From: Amycolatopsis sp. FDAARGOS 1241
GTDB lineage: Bacteria > Actinomycetota > Actinomycetes > Mycobacteriales > Pseudonocardiaceae
Assembly (NCBI RefSeq): GCF_016889705.1
Contig: NZ_CP069526.1
Location: 868,001-932,000, forward strand
Length of the DNA: 64,000 nt
Direction: 5' to 3'
A model generated the notes under the pieces. The model searched no databases, was not told where the DNA came from, and was given only the letters and a program-made list of their open reading frames with translations. Positions 27,037 through 35,527 of this stretch are shown piece after piece. The position numbers were made by a program, and so were the translations under genes. Position 1 is the first letter of the stretch. Each line of letters starts with the position of its first letter.

Positions 27037-27085
27037 CTCACGCGCCGCGGCAACCAGGCGCAGGGTGGCTGCCGCGGCGACGACT

Positions 27086-27193
27086 TCAGCCGAGCAGGCC
27101 GAGGACGATCAGGGCACCCAGGGTGAACGCCGTGGCGAACATCGTGATCCAGGCGCGCTGGGTGGCGGAGAGGGTGGCGGACGAGTTGTTCAT
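27086..27193 (-). CDS. 35-residue membrane protein
   Basis: MNNSSATLSATQRAWITMFA opens the protein, then TAFTLGALIVLGLLG forms a single C-terminal membrane helix. AGGA is seven bases before ATG 27193. It follows another tiny membrane protein on the same strand, probably as a pair. Function unknown. Confidence 0.5.
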   Translation of the reverse strand: MNNSSATLSATQRAWITMFATAFTLGALIVLGLLG

Positions 27194-27257
27194 CGCGTGT
27201 CCTAGCGGGGCGAGTGCCGAAGATTCCGCTGGGATAGCGCCTTGATCTACGCCGGTG

Positions 27258-27371
27258 TTACTGCCTGTGCTCCAGATCACGGCGGGTGCGCGCGGTGTGC
27301 CACAGCACGCCCCCGGCGGCGGCCACCATCAGGCCGAACGAGATGGCTCCCACGACGATTGCCTGGGTCAT
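27258..27371 (-). CDS. 37-residue membrane protein
   Basis: MTQAIVVGAISFGLMVAAAG, then GVLWHTARTRRDLEHRQ: one helix and a basic tail. GGGGAG is about six bases before ATG 27371. It lies 64 bases upstream of the 35-residue gene. Function unknown. Confidence 0.5.
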   Translation of the reverse strand: MTQAIVVGAISFGLMVAAAGGVLWHTARTRRDLEHRQ

Positions 27372-27446
27372 TCCTTGCTCCCCTCGAAACGCTGTACGCA
27401 GGGGAGACGCACGACGCCGGGAACGGTGTCGCGGGCGTTGCGGGGA

Positions 27447-27740
27447 TCACACGGCCGCGGCGAGCACCTGGTCGATCTGTCCCGCCAGCGCGAAGTCCTT
27501 CGCGGTGAGGCCGCCCGCCGAGTGGGTGCTCAGCCGGAATGTGACGGTGCGCCAGCGGACGTCGATGTCCGGGTGGTGGTCCGCCGCTTCCGCGAAGAAC
27601 CCCACGCGCGTGACCGCCGCGATGGCGGCCGCAAAGGAGGGGAGGTCGGCTGTGCGGACGATGGAGGCGCCGTCGAGCTGCCAATCGGGGGCAGCAGACA
27701 GCGCTGAAGTGACTTCGGAGTCGCTCAGGAGTTCCGCCAT
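27447..27740 (-). CDS. 4a-hydroxytetrahydrobiopterin dehydratase (pterin carbinolamine dehydratase)
   Basis: 97 residues, the normal family length. The active-site signature FFAEAADHHPDIDVRWRTVT and the HSAGGLTAKDFALAGQID stretch are clear. The enzyme dehydrates 4a-hydroxytetrahydropterin and so regenerates the pterin cofactor of aromatic hydroxylases. It is divergent from the thiamine transport operon, with about 40 bases to the riboswitch. Confidence 0.92.
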   Translation of the reverse strand: MAELLSDSEVTSALSAAPDWQLDGASIVRTADLPSFAAAIAAVTRVGFFAEAADHHPDIDVRWRTVTFRLSTHSAGGLTAKDFALAGQIDQVLAAAV

Positions 27741-27780
27741 GTCTCCATGGTGACGCGCACTGGACTACGCTGCACGGTTG

Positions 27781-27872
27781 CCACGGGAGTCCGGTGCAGC
27801 CGGGCTGAGAGGCGGGTGTGCGACCCGCGACCGTTCGCACCTGATTCCGGATCATGCCGGCGCAGGGAGGCC
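27781..27872 (+). promoter_or_regulatory. TPP riboswitch (THI element)
   Basis: Conserved elements in order: CACGGGAGTCCGG, GGGCTGAGAGG, a variable hairpin (GCGGGTGTGCGACCCGC), CACCTGATTCCGGATCATG, CCGGCGCAGGGAGG. These form the two helical arms of the thiamine pyrophosphate aptamer. It lies 31 bases before the binding-protein gene, whose ribosome site it probably occludes when TPP is bound. Confidence 0.95.
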
Positions 27873-27903
27873 CGCTCTCCCGCACACGGCGACAGGAGGG
27901 CAG

Positions 27904-28962
27904 ATGATTCCGCGGACCGCACGCACAGTGCTGGCCCTGGCCACGGTCACGGCGCTGGCGAGCGCGTGCTCGCTGTCCGGCGCCGGCACGGGTGGCGACA
28001 CCCAGCAGACCCCGACGGTCACGCTCGTCACCCACGACTCGTTCGCCGCACCGCAGGACGTGCTCGACGCGTTTCAGCGCCAGTCGGGCATCAAGCTGAA
28101 GATCCTCAAGTCCGGCGACGCGGGCGAGCTCACCAACAAGCTGGTGCTCACCAAGGCCAACCCGATCGGCGACGTCGCGTTCGGCGTCGACAACACGTTC
28201 GCCTCGCGCGCGCTGAGTGAGGGCGTCTTCCAGGCCTACACCAGCCCCGAAGCCGACCGCGGCCCGCAGCGCTACTCGGTGGACCCGCAGCACCGCGTGT
28301 CCGCCGTCGACGTCGGCGACGTGTGCGTGAACATCGACACCGGGTACTTCGCGTCCCACCACCTGCCCGAGCCCAAGAGCTACGAGGACCTCACCGATCC
28401 GAAGTACAAGGACCTCACCGTCGCCGAAAGCGCCGCGACCGCGTCGCCGGGGCTGGCGTTCCTGCTGGGCACCGTCGCGAAGTTCGGCCAACAGGGTTGG
28501 CAGGACTACTGGACGAAGCTGAAGGCCAACGGCGTGAAGATCGACAGCGGCTGGGAAGAGGCCTACACCAAGGACTTCTCCGGCTCGTCGGGCAAGGGCC
28601 CGCGCCCCATCGTCGTCTCCTACGCGTCCTCGCCCGCCGCCGAGCTCGGTGACGACGGCAAGCCGCGCACCAAGGCCCTGCTCGACACGTGCTTCCGCCA
28701 GATCGAGTACGCCGGTGTGCTCGCGAACGGCAAGCAGGTGCCGCAGGCGCAGAAGGTCGTCGATTTCCTGCTGTCCCAGCAGTTCCAGACGACAGTTGCG
28801 GCCAACATGTACGTCTACCCGGCCCGCGAGGGCGTCGACCTGCCCGCCGGCTGGACCACCGCCGCGCCGCTGCCGCAGAACCCGGCGACACTGCCTGCCG
28901 ACCAGATCCAGGCCGGCCGGGAGAAGTGGATCGGTGCATGGCGCTCGCTCATGGGGGCGTGA
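27904..28962 (+). CDS. thiB: thiamine ABC transporter substrate-binding lipoprotein
   Basis: 352 residues. Lipoprotein signal with lipobox ALASACS. The body is ThiB-like: VTLVTHDSFAAPQDVLDAF, LTKANPIGDVAFGVDNTF, and GPRPIVVSYASSPAAEL. AGGAGGGCAG precedes ATG 27904. It captures thiamine or a related compound outside the membrane. The TPP riboswitch and the downstream permease and ATPase genes support the substrate. Its stop overlaps the permease start (GTGA). Confidence 0.92.
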   Translation: MIPRTARTVLALATVTALASACSLSGAGTGGDTQQTPTVTLVTHDSFAAPQDVLDAFQRQSGIKLKILKSGDAGELTNKLVLTKANPIGDVAFGVDNTFASRALSEGVFQAYTSPEADRGPQRYSVDPQHRVSAVDVGDVCVNIDTGYFASHHLPEPKSYEDLTDPKYKDLTVAESAATASPGLAFLLGTVAKFGQQGWQDYWTKLKANGVKIDSGWEEAYTKDFSGSSGKGPRPIVVSYASSPAAELGDDGKPRTKALLDTCFRQIEYAGVLANGKQVPQAQKVVDFLLSQQFQTTVAANMYVYPAREGVDLPAGWTTAAPLPQNPATLPADQIQAGREKWIGAWRSLMGA

Positions 28963-30605
28963 CACCGGCCCGGCTGCGCACCACGGGCCTGGCGCTGCTC
29001 GGCCTCCTGCCCGTCGCGTTCCTGGTCGTTTTCTTCGCGTGGCCGGTCGTCGCGATCCTCGGCCGCGGCTTCTCCGCGGGTGGCGTCGACACGGTCCTGG
29101 CCGACGCGCAGACGTGGCAGCTCGCCGCGTTCACGCTCGTCAGCGCCGCCGCGTCGACGGTCGTCGCCCTGGTCGCGGGGCTGCCAGTGGCGTACGTGCT
29201 CGCGCGCGTGAGGCTGCCCGGCGTCGGGCTCGCGCGCACGCTGGTGCTGGTGCCGTTCGTGCTGCCCACGGTGGTGGTCGGGCTCGCGTTCCGCGCGCTG
29301 TGGCCCGATGGCGGTGTGCTGCCGCTGGTGCTGGCCAACGCGTTCTTCAACGTCGCCGTGGTCGCCCGGACCGTCGCCGGGCTGTGGGCTCACCTCGACC
29401 CGCGAGCGACGGAGGCCGCCCGAGCCCTGGGTGCCTCGCCGTGGCGCGCGTTCCGCACGGTGACGCTGCCCGCGCTCGCCCCGGCCGTCGCGTCGGCCGC
29501 CGCGGTCGTGTTCCTGTTCTGCGCCACCAGTTTCGGCGTGGTGCTCATTCTCGGCGGCGGCCGCTACCGCACGCTCGAGACGGAGATCTACCTGCGCACG
29601 GTCGATCTGCTGGATCTCTCCGGCGCCGCCGCGCTGTCGCTGATCCAGTTCGCCGCCGTGCTCGCCGCGCTGGCGGTCGGGGCCGTCGCGCGCCGCCGCC
29701 GCGAGAACGCCGGGAAGCTCAAGCAAGCCGCGCCTCGCCGCCCGCGGAACGCCGAGTGGTGGACCGTCGGCGCGGCCACGCTCGTCGTCGCCCTGCTGAT
29801 GACGCCGATCGTCGCCCTGCTCGTGGCATCACTGTCCACACCGGACGGCTGGAGTCTCGCCGGCTACCGCGCACTCGCCACCACGGGTGCGAACGACGCG
29901 CTGCAGGTGTCCGGCTGGGTCGCCGCCCAGAATTCGCTCGCCGCGGCCACCGATGCGACTCTGCTGGCGATGGCCGTCGGCGTCGTCGCGAGTGTCGTCC
30001 TCGTGGCCCTGCGCCGGTCACCGGGACGGCTCGCGCGCGGGATGGGCGAGACGATGGACGCCGCGCTCATGCTGCCCCTCGGCGTCTCCGCCGTGACCGT
30101 CGGCTTCGGTTACCTCGTGACGCTCGACGCGCTGCCCGGCGACCTGCGCACGTCGCCCATGCTCGTGCCGCTGGCGCAGGCGCTCGTGATCATCCCGCTG
30201 GTCGTGCGGATGATCCTGCCGGTGCTGCGGGCCGTCGACGTGCGGCTGCGCCAAGCTGCGGCGACGCTCGGCGCGAGCCCAGCGCGCGTGTGGCGAGAAG
30301 TCGACCTGCCGCTCACCGCGCGCTCGCTCGTCGCCGCCGCCGGGTTCGGCTTCGTCGTGGCGCTCGGCGAGTTCGGCGCCACGAGCTTCCTCGCCCGGCC
30401 GGACGCGCCGACGCTGCCGGTGGCCGTCGCGACGCTCATCTCCCGCCCGGGGGAGCTCAACAACCAGATGGCGTACGCAGCGTGCGCGCTGCTCATGGTC
30501 GTGACCGTGGTGGCCGTCGCGCTGATCGACCGGTTGGGGTCCGTGCGTGGGCACGGTTTGCGTGGGCACGGTTTGCGTGCGCACAGCTCAGTGGGGGAGT
30601 TCTGA
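28959..30605 (+). CDS. thiP: thiamine ABC transporter permease, two fused permease halves
   Basis: 548 residues with two BinBinding-protein-dependent permease domains. The EAA loops are ATEAARALGASPWRAFRTVT and LRQAAATLGASPARVWREVD. About twelve membrane helices. GTG 28959 overlaps the thiB stop; ATG 28938 is in frame upstream. The C-terminal codons contain a 15-bp direct repeat (GTGGGCACGGTTTGC at 30547 and 30562, approx.), giving RGHGLRGHGL. Confidence 0.9.
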   Translation: MTPARLRTTGLALLGLLPVAFLVVFFAWPVVAILGRGFSAGGVDTVLADAQTWQLAAFTLVSAAASTVVALVAGLPVAYVLARVRLPGVGLARTLVLVPFVLPTVVVGLAFRALWPDGGVLPLVLANAFFNVAVVARTVAGLWAHLDPRATEAARALGASPWRAFRTVTLPALAPAVASAAAVVFLFCATSFGVVLILGGGRYRTLETEIYLRTVDLLDLSGAAALSLIQFAAVLAALAVGAVARRRRENAGKLKQAAPRRPRNAEWWTVGAATLVVALLMTPIVALLVASLSTPDGWSLAGYRALATTGANDALQVSGWVAAQNSLAAATDATLLAMAVGVVASVVLVALRRSPGRLARGMGETMDAALMLPLGVSAVTVGFGYLVTLDALPGDLRTSPMLVPLAQALVIIPLVVRMILPVLRAVDVRLRQAAATLGASPARVWREVDLPLTARSLVAAAGFGFVVALGEFGATSFLARPDAPTLPVAVATLISRPGELNNQMAYAACALLMVVTVVAVALIDRLGSVRGHGLRGHGLRAHSSVGEF

Positions 30606-30606
30606 C

Positions 30607-31623
30607 GTGGCTTTGACCGTCCGGGATCTGACCGTCCACTACGGCTCGTTCGCCGCGGTGCGCGACGCGCGCCTCGACATCGCCGACGGCGAGGTGCTCG
30701 CACTGCTCGGCCCGTCCGGCTCGGGCAAGTCGACGCTGCTGCGCGCCATCACCGGCCTCGAACCCGCCACCGCCGGTTCCGTGAGCTGGGACGGCACCGA
30801 CCTCGCCGACGTCCCGGTGCACCGTCGCGGCTTCGGGCTGGTGTTCCAGGACGGGCAGCTCTTCCCGCACCGCGACGTCGCCGCCAACATCGCCTTCGGC
30901 TTGCGCATGCACAGCGTGCCGAAGGCCCGGCAAACCGCGCGGGTGAAGGAGCTGCTCGCGCTCGTCGGACTCGCCGGGTACGAGCACCGGCGCGTCACGG
31001 AGCTCTCCGGCGGTCAGGCGCAACGCGTCGCGCTGGCCCGCGCTCTCGCGCCCGAACCACGCCTGCTGCTGCTCGACGAACCGCTCTCGGGCCTCGATGC
31101 GGGCTTGCGCGAGCAGCTGGCCATCGATCTCGCGGATCTGTTGCGGCGCAGCAAGATCACCGCGCTGCTCGTCACGCACGACCAGGAGGAGGCGTTCACG
31201 CTCGCCGACCGGGTCGCCGTGCTCGACACCGGCGAGATCCGCCAGGAGGGCGCGGTGCGGTCCGTGTGGCGAAATCCGGCGGACGACAACGTCGCCAGGT
31301 TCCTCGGCACCACCTCGTTCGTCACCGGCGTCGCGGTCGGCGGCGTGGTGCACACGGACCTCGGTGATGTCGTGCTGCCCGACGTCGTCGACGGGCCGGT
31401 CCGGCTCGGCCTGCGGCCGCACGCGTTGCGCGTGGCCGCAGCCGGCGTCGCGGGCGAAGTGGCGGCCGCCGTGCACCGCCGCGAACACGTGCGGCTCGTC
31501 GTGCACCTCGAAGCGTCCGAAAAGGACACGGTGGACGCCGTCGCACCCGTGACCGCGGACCTGCGCGCCGGCGATCCCGTCCGGCTGGAGCTCGACCCCG
31601 ACGGGATCGCCGTCGTCGGCTGA
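30607..31623 (+). CDS. thiQ: thiamine ABC transporter ATP-binding protein
   Basis: 338 residues. Walker A LLGPSGSGKSTLLRAI, Q-loop FGLVFQDGQLFPHRDV, signature LSGGQAQRVALARAL, Walker B LLLLDEPLSGLD, His switch LLVTHDQEEA. A C-terminal TOBE-like domain follows (about 240-338). GGGGGAG is eight bases before GTG 30607. It completes the riboswitch-controlled importer. Confidence 0.92.
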   Translation: MALTVRDLTVHYGSFAAVRDARLDIADGEVLALLGPSGSGKSTLLRAITGLEPATAGSVSWDGTDLADVPVHRRGFGLVFQDGQLFPHRDVAANIAFGLRMHSVPKARQTARVKELLALVGLAGYEHRRVTELSGGQAQRVALARALAPEPRLLLLDEPLSGLDAGLREQLAIDLADLLRRSKITALLVTHDQEEAFTLADRVAVLDTGEIRQEGAVRSVWRNPADDNVARFLGTTSFVTGVAVGGVVHTDLGDVVLPDVVDGPVRLGLRPHALRVAAAGVAGEVAAAVHRREHVRLVVHLEASEKDTVDAVAPVTADLRAGDPVRLELDPDGIAVVG

Positions 31624-31630
31624 ACCCCCG

Positions 31631-32509
31631 TCAGCCGTCGCGCGTGGCGAGCCGGCCGTAGGCGATGGACAGGCCGACCACGATGTAGCAGGCGGCGCGC
31701 AGTGCGCCTTCGCCGAGCATCGATCCCGAGATCGGGTCCATCAGGACTTCCGTCGGCGCCTCGCTCCAGTTGTGCGTGAGCAGGAACGGGTGCAGCCAGT
31801 CGAGCGAGGTCAGGAACCCGAGGATCGTGAACAGGATGTCGCCGGCCAGCACCGAGGCCACCACGAGCATCGGGTGCTCGGTGAAGCTGGACACGGCCAG
31901 CGCGACCGCCCCGACGGCCCACAGCTGCAGCACGATCCAGCCCGCCACGAGCAGGATCCGCACCAGTGCGCCGCCGAGCGACAACGTCGTGCCGGACAGC
32001 GTGAACAGCGAACCGGTGCCGTTGATGATCAGCCCGGTCACCACCCCCGTCACGCACATCGCCAACACGGCGACCACGCACGCGGTCGCGACGCCGAAGG
32101 CCTTCACGACCAGCAGCCGGCCGCGGCTGACGGGCGCGATGAGCCAGCCGCGCAACGTGCCGTGGGCAGCTTCGCCGGCGATCGCGTCGGCGCCGGCCAT
32201 GGCCGAGGCCAGCGGCAGCAGCAGAGCCAGCGTCATCACCAGCGCCGCGATGGGCAGCACCAGCGCGTTGTTCACGGCGGACGCGAGCAGCGCCGCGTCA
32301 CCGTCGGCCGGTCCGCCGTCGGGCCCGCCCTCGCTGACCAGCGTGAGACCGATGCCGATCACGATGGGGATGATCGCCAGCAACCCGAGCACGGCGAGCG
32401 TGCGGGGGCGGCGGAAGATCCAGCGCAGCTCGGCCGCGACGAGCCGCGGCAGCGGCACCGTGTCGTGGCCGGTGCGGCTCACGGGAGCCGTGAGCGTCGC
32501 GGTGCTCAT
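31631..32509 (-). CDS. ABC-2 type transporter permease
   Basis: 292 residues (MSTATLTAPVSRTGHDTV start). Six membrane segments, e.g. TLAVLGLLAIIPIVIGIGLT, NALVLPIAALVMTLALLLPL, VVAVLAMCVTGVVTGLII and VASVLAGDILFTILGFLTSL. EAAHGTLRGWLIAPVSRGRL is typical of ABC-2 permeases. It forms an exporter with the ATPase encoded upstream. The initiation region of this gene lies in a tandem duplication. Confidence 0.85.
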   Translation of the reverse strand: MSTATLTAPVSRTGHDTVPLPRLVAAELRWIFRRPRTLAVLGLLAIIPIVIGIGLTLVSEGGPDGGPADGDAALLASAVNNALVLPIAALVMTLALLLPLASAMAGADAIAGEAAHGTLRGWLIAPVSRGRLLVVKAFGVATACVVAVLAMCVTGVVTGLIINGTGSLFTLSGTTLSLGGALVRILLVAGWIVLQLWAVGAVALAVSSFTEHPMLVVASVLAGDILFTILGFLTSLDWLHPFLLTHNWSEAPTEVLMDPISGSMLGEGALRAACYIVVGLSIAYGRLATRDG

Positions 32510-32586
32510 GCCGCCTCCGCGGGAGTGAGTACGTCGGCGGTGCTCATGCCGCCTCCGCGGGAGTGAGTTACGTCGGCGGTGCTCAT
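32495..32586 (-). repeat. tandemly duplicated translation-start module between ABC ATPase and permease genes
   Basis: On the minus strand ATGAGCACCGCCGACGT with ACTCACTCCCGCGGAGGCGGC occurs at 32586-32548 (39 nt) and again at 32547-32510 (38 nt). A third partial copy, ATGAGCACCGC, starts the permease at 32509. Each unit ends in GGAGGCGGC, a ribosome site for the next ATG. The first ATG overlaps the ATPase stop and encodes a 26-residue peptide (MSTADVTHSRGGG then MSTADVLTPAEAA) whose TGA overlaps the permease ATG. Confidence 0.8.
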
Positions 32587-33590
32587 GCGTCCCCCTCGTC
32601 CTCGGCACCGTTCGCGCCCTCGGTGAGCCGCGCGAACAGGTCCTCCAGTCCGGTGCGGGCGCGCGTCGCCTCGTGCACCTCGACTCCGGCGCCGACGAGC
32701 ACCTGCAGCACCCGCGGCGCGGGCGTGGCGGTGAGGTCCGCGCGGACGCCGTCGGGCGTCAGGCGCGCCCCGATGCGGTTCTCCCGCAGCAGTTCCACGG
32801 CGTGTTCGGCGTCCGGCGTGCGCACCAGCAGCGCCGCGTTGCCCGACTCCAGCAGTTCGGCCAGCTCGCCCTGCGCCACGACGGTGCCCGCCTGCAGCAC
32901 CGCGACGTGCGTGCACGTCGCCTCGACCTCGGCCAGCAGGTGCGACGACACGAGCACGGTGACGCCCTCGGCGTGCAGTTCGCCGATGATCCGGCGGATC
33001 TCGCGCGTGCCGGCGGGGTCGAGGCCGTTGGTCGGCTCGTCGAGCACCACCATCTTGCGCGGCACCAGCAGCGCGGACGCGAGCCCGAGCCGCTGCTTCA
33101 TGCCGAGCGAGTAGCCCTTGTACCGGCGCCGCGCGGCGCCGGTGAGTCCCACGCGCTCCAGCGCCGCGTCCACGGCCCCGTCGATCGCCGAAGACGCCAG
33201 GCGCGGCTCGGCGGCCGCGAAACGCAGCAGGTTGTCGCGGCCGGAGAGGAACGGGTGGAAACCCGGGCCCTCCACCAGCGCGCCGACGTCGGGCAGCGCG
33301 TGCGCCGCGCCGTCAGGCATCGGGCGACCGAGCAGCTCGACCTCACCCTCGGTGGGCCGCACCAGGCCCAGCAGCATGCGGATCGTCGTGGTCTTGCCCG
33401 AACCGTTGGGCCCGAGCATCCCGAGCACCGCGCCTTCGGGCACGTCGAGGTCGACGTGGTCCACCGCGATCGTGCCGCGGTAGACCTTGCGCAGCCCGCG
33501 GGTGCGCGCGGCGAGCGGGACCGCAGGGGCGGGCACCTCCTGGGAGATGCCCGCCCCGGCTTCGACCAGTTCGGTCTGGATCTCGGTCAC
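32583..33590 (-). CDS. ABC transporter ATP-binding protein
   Basis: 335 residues. Walker A LGMLGPNGSGKTTTIRMLLG, signature YSLGMKQRLGLASALL, Walker B KMVVLDEPTNGLDPAG, His switch LVSSHLLAEVE. This is the class that drives ABC-2 exporters, with a C-terminal extension of about 80 residues. GTG 33590 overlaps the stop of the LolA-like gene upstream (GTGA). The substrate is unknown. Confidence 0.9.
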   Translation of the reverse strand: MTEIQTELVEAGAGISQEVPAPAVPLAARTRGLRKVYRGTIAVDHVDLDVPEGAVLGMLGPNGSGKTTTIRMLLGLVRPTEGEVELLGRPMPDGAAHALPDVGALVEGPGFHPFLSGRDNLLRFAAAEPRLASSAIDGAVDAALERVGLTGAARRRYKGYSLGMKQRLGLASALLVPRKMVVLDEPTNGLDPAGTREIRRIIGELHAEGVTVLVSSHLLAEVEATCTHVAVLQAGTVVAQGELAELLESGNAALLVRTPDAEHAVELLRENRIGARLTPDGVRADLTATPAPRVLQVLVGAGVEVHEATRARTGLEDLFARLTEGANGAEDEGDA

Positions 33591-34672
33591 TTCTGGCCCA
33601 GAGCTTCGTACAGCACCTGCTCCGGCACCGCACCGGCGGCGAACCGCCCGTCGTCGGTCAGCACGGCGCCGCCGACCTTGGTCGTGAACAGGTAACCGCT
33701 GCCCCAGGTGCCGCTCACGCGCTTGCCGAAGCGGCTCAGCAGCTGCTGCGGGTCGGCGTTGCGGCCCTCGCCGGCGTTGGCCTTCTTCGGTGCGAGCGCG
33801 TCGGCCGGCACCTTGCCCGTGATGACGGTGTCCCAGCCGTCGCCGACGAGCTTGGTGTCCTGCTTGGCCTCGTTCGCCATCGCCCTGGCCTGGTCGTCGA
33901 CCTTCGCGGTCTTCTCGGTGACCTTGGCGCCCTGCGGCGGAGTGAAGGTGAACAGGCCGGCCGGCTGCTGCGCGAACCGGATGTCGCTGAACGCGATCTG
34001 CAGCGCGGGCGACGTGGTTCCGTTGCTCAGCACGGAAAGCCGCAGCGGCATGCGCGTCTGTGAGTCGACGGCCACGCGGATCTCGCGCAGCAGTGTGCGC
34101 TCGGTCGGCTTCGGCGTGAGCACGAGCTCGTACGCCGGGCGGTCGGCCACGTTGGCCGTGCCGTCGACCGACACCGTGCTGTTTTCGCGCACCTTCGCGA
34201 GCAGTTCCTTCGTCGCCGTGGCCGGGTCGGCCATCTGGTCGGCGCTGAGGTCGTGCTTGGTGGCGATGTCGGCCGGGATGGTGGTCTTCGTGGCCGAGTT
34301 GGTGGCCGACTTGTAGTCCCACACCGTCGTGCCGTCACGCACGATCGTCTCCTGCGACGCCCCGTTCGTCAGCGACACCTTCGCCTTGCCCGCGCCGTCG
34401 GTGTAGACGTGCGCGGAGTCGATGTTGAGCGCTCCCGCGCCCGGGATCGCCGAGCCCACGGCAGGCAGACCGAGGTCGTTGCTCACGCTCACGGCGCCGT
34501 CGAACGGGCCGGGGTTCGCCGTCATCACCGACTGCACGAGGTCCTCGGCGCTGATCGCCGGCAGCTTCGGCGCGTCACCCGCCGAGGCCGGCATCGCGAC
34601 CACGACGAGCCCCCCGACCCCCAAAGCCGTGCCGACCACGGCCGCCGTGATCGCCTTCTTCTTCGGATCCAT
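33587..34672 (-). CDS. LolA-like exported protein (outer-membrane-lipoprotein-sorting fold)
   Basis: 361 residues. Signal peptide or anchor with ITAAVVGTALGVGGLVVVAM and ASAGDAP. LolA-like features: VQSVMTANPGPFDGAVSVSN, TVWDYKSATNSATKTTIPAD, IRVAVDSQTRMPLRLSVL, and IAFSDIRFAQQPAGLFTFTP. In Gram-positive bacteria such proteins may carry lipoproteins or sense envelope lipids. GGGAGAG precedes ATG 34672. It is the first gene of the exporter operon, divergent from the two-component system. Confidence 0.8.
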   Translation of the reverse strand: MDPKKKAITAAVVGTALGVGGLVVVAMPASAGDAPKLPAISAEDLVQSVMTANPGPFDGAVSVSNDLGLPAVGSAIPGAGALNIDSAHVYTDGAGKAKVSLTNGASQETIVRDGTTVWDYKSATNSATKTTIPADIATKHDLSADQMADPATATKELLAKVRENSTVSVDGTANVADRPAYELVLTPKPTERTLLREIRVAVDSQTRMPLRLSVLSNGTTSPALQIAFSDIRFAQQPAGLFTFTPPQGAKVTEKTAKVDDQARAMANEAKQDTKLVGDGWDTVITGKVPADALAPKKANAGEGRNADPQQLLSRFGKRVSGTWGSGYLFTTKVGGAVLTDDGRFAAGAVPEQVLYEALGQK

Positions 34673-34828
34673 GTCGTCTCTCCCTGTGTTCCCGAGCCCC
34701 AGTGTGCTCGGCTCCCGGGACCGAGGCTTCACCCCCGAGGCTGAGATACCCCTGAATGCTGGGCCCGCGCGGCTGAGATCGCGCTGAGAGCCCCGGCGCC
34801 ACCAGCGCGAACCGGCCATGATGAACCT

Positions 34829-35527
34829 GTGAAACCTCGGGTGCTGGTGGTCGACGACGAGCCGGGCGTGCGCAAGGCGCTGCAACGCGGCCTGCGCGCG
34901 GAGGACATGGACGTGGTCACGGCCGCCGACGGGCCGAGCGGGCTGCAGCTCGCGCGCACCGGCGCGTTCGACGTGGTGCTGCTCGACATCATGCTGCCCG
35001 GCTTGTCCGGTTATCGCGTGCTGCAGCAGCTGCGCGCGGAGCACGTGACGACGCCGGTGCTGCTGGTGTCGGCCAAGGACGGCGAGATCGACCAGGCCGA
35101 CGGCCTGGACCTCGGCGCCGACGGCTACGTCGTGAAGCCGTTCTCCTTCGTCGTGCTGGTCGCTCAGCTGCGGGCCGTGCTGCGCCGCGCGGGGCCGGAC
35201 GCGTCGCGCGGCCCGCTGCGGCTCGGAGCGCTGGAGGTCGACCGCGCGCTGCGGCAGGTGCGCTGGGACGGCGCGGAGGTGCCGCTCTCGCCGCGCGAAT
35301 TCGGGCTGCTGGAGGTGCTTGTGAGCCGCGCCGGCACGGTGGTCACCAAAGACGAGCTGCTTCGCGCGGTGTGGGGCGAGGAGCAGGCCGTGACGCGCAA
35401 CCTCGTCGAGGTCTACGTGGGGTACGTGCGGCGCAAGCTCGACGCCGTCGGCGCCGGGTCGCTGCTGCGGACCGTGCGCGGCCACGGTTACCTCGCGTCC
35501 GACTCACAGCTCGACGAGGTCAGGTGA
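34829..35527 (+). CDS. OmpR-family response regulator
   Basis: 232 residues. Receiver domain with VVDDE acidic pocket, phospho-acceptor Asp in VVLLDIMLPGLSG, the KDGEID loop and the conserved Lys in YVVKPFSF. The C-terminal winged helix has LSPREFGLLEVLVSRAGTVV and VEVYVGYVRRKL. Starts at GTG 34829. Its stop overlaps the kinase start. It likely controls the divergent exporter operon; inferred from position. Confidence 0.92.
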   Translation: MKPRVLVVDDEPGVRKALQRGLRAEDMDVVTAADGPSGLQLARTGAFDVVLLDIMLPGLSGYRVLQQLRAEHVTTPVLLVSAKDGEIDQADGLDLGADGYVVKPFSFVVLVAQLRAVLRRAGPDASRGPLRLGALEVDRALRQVRWDGAEVPLSPREFGLLEVLVSRAGTVVTKDELLRAVWGEEQAVTRNLVEVYVGYVRRKLDAVGAGSLLRTVRGHGYLASDSQLDEVR

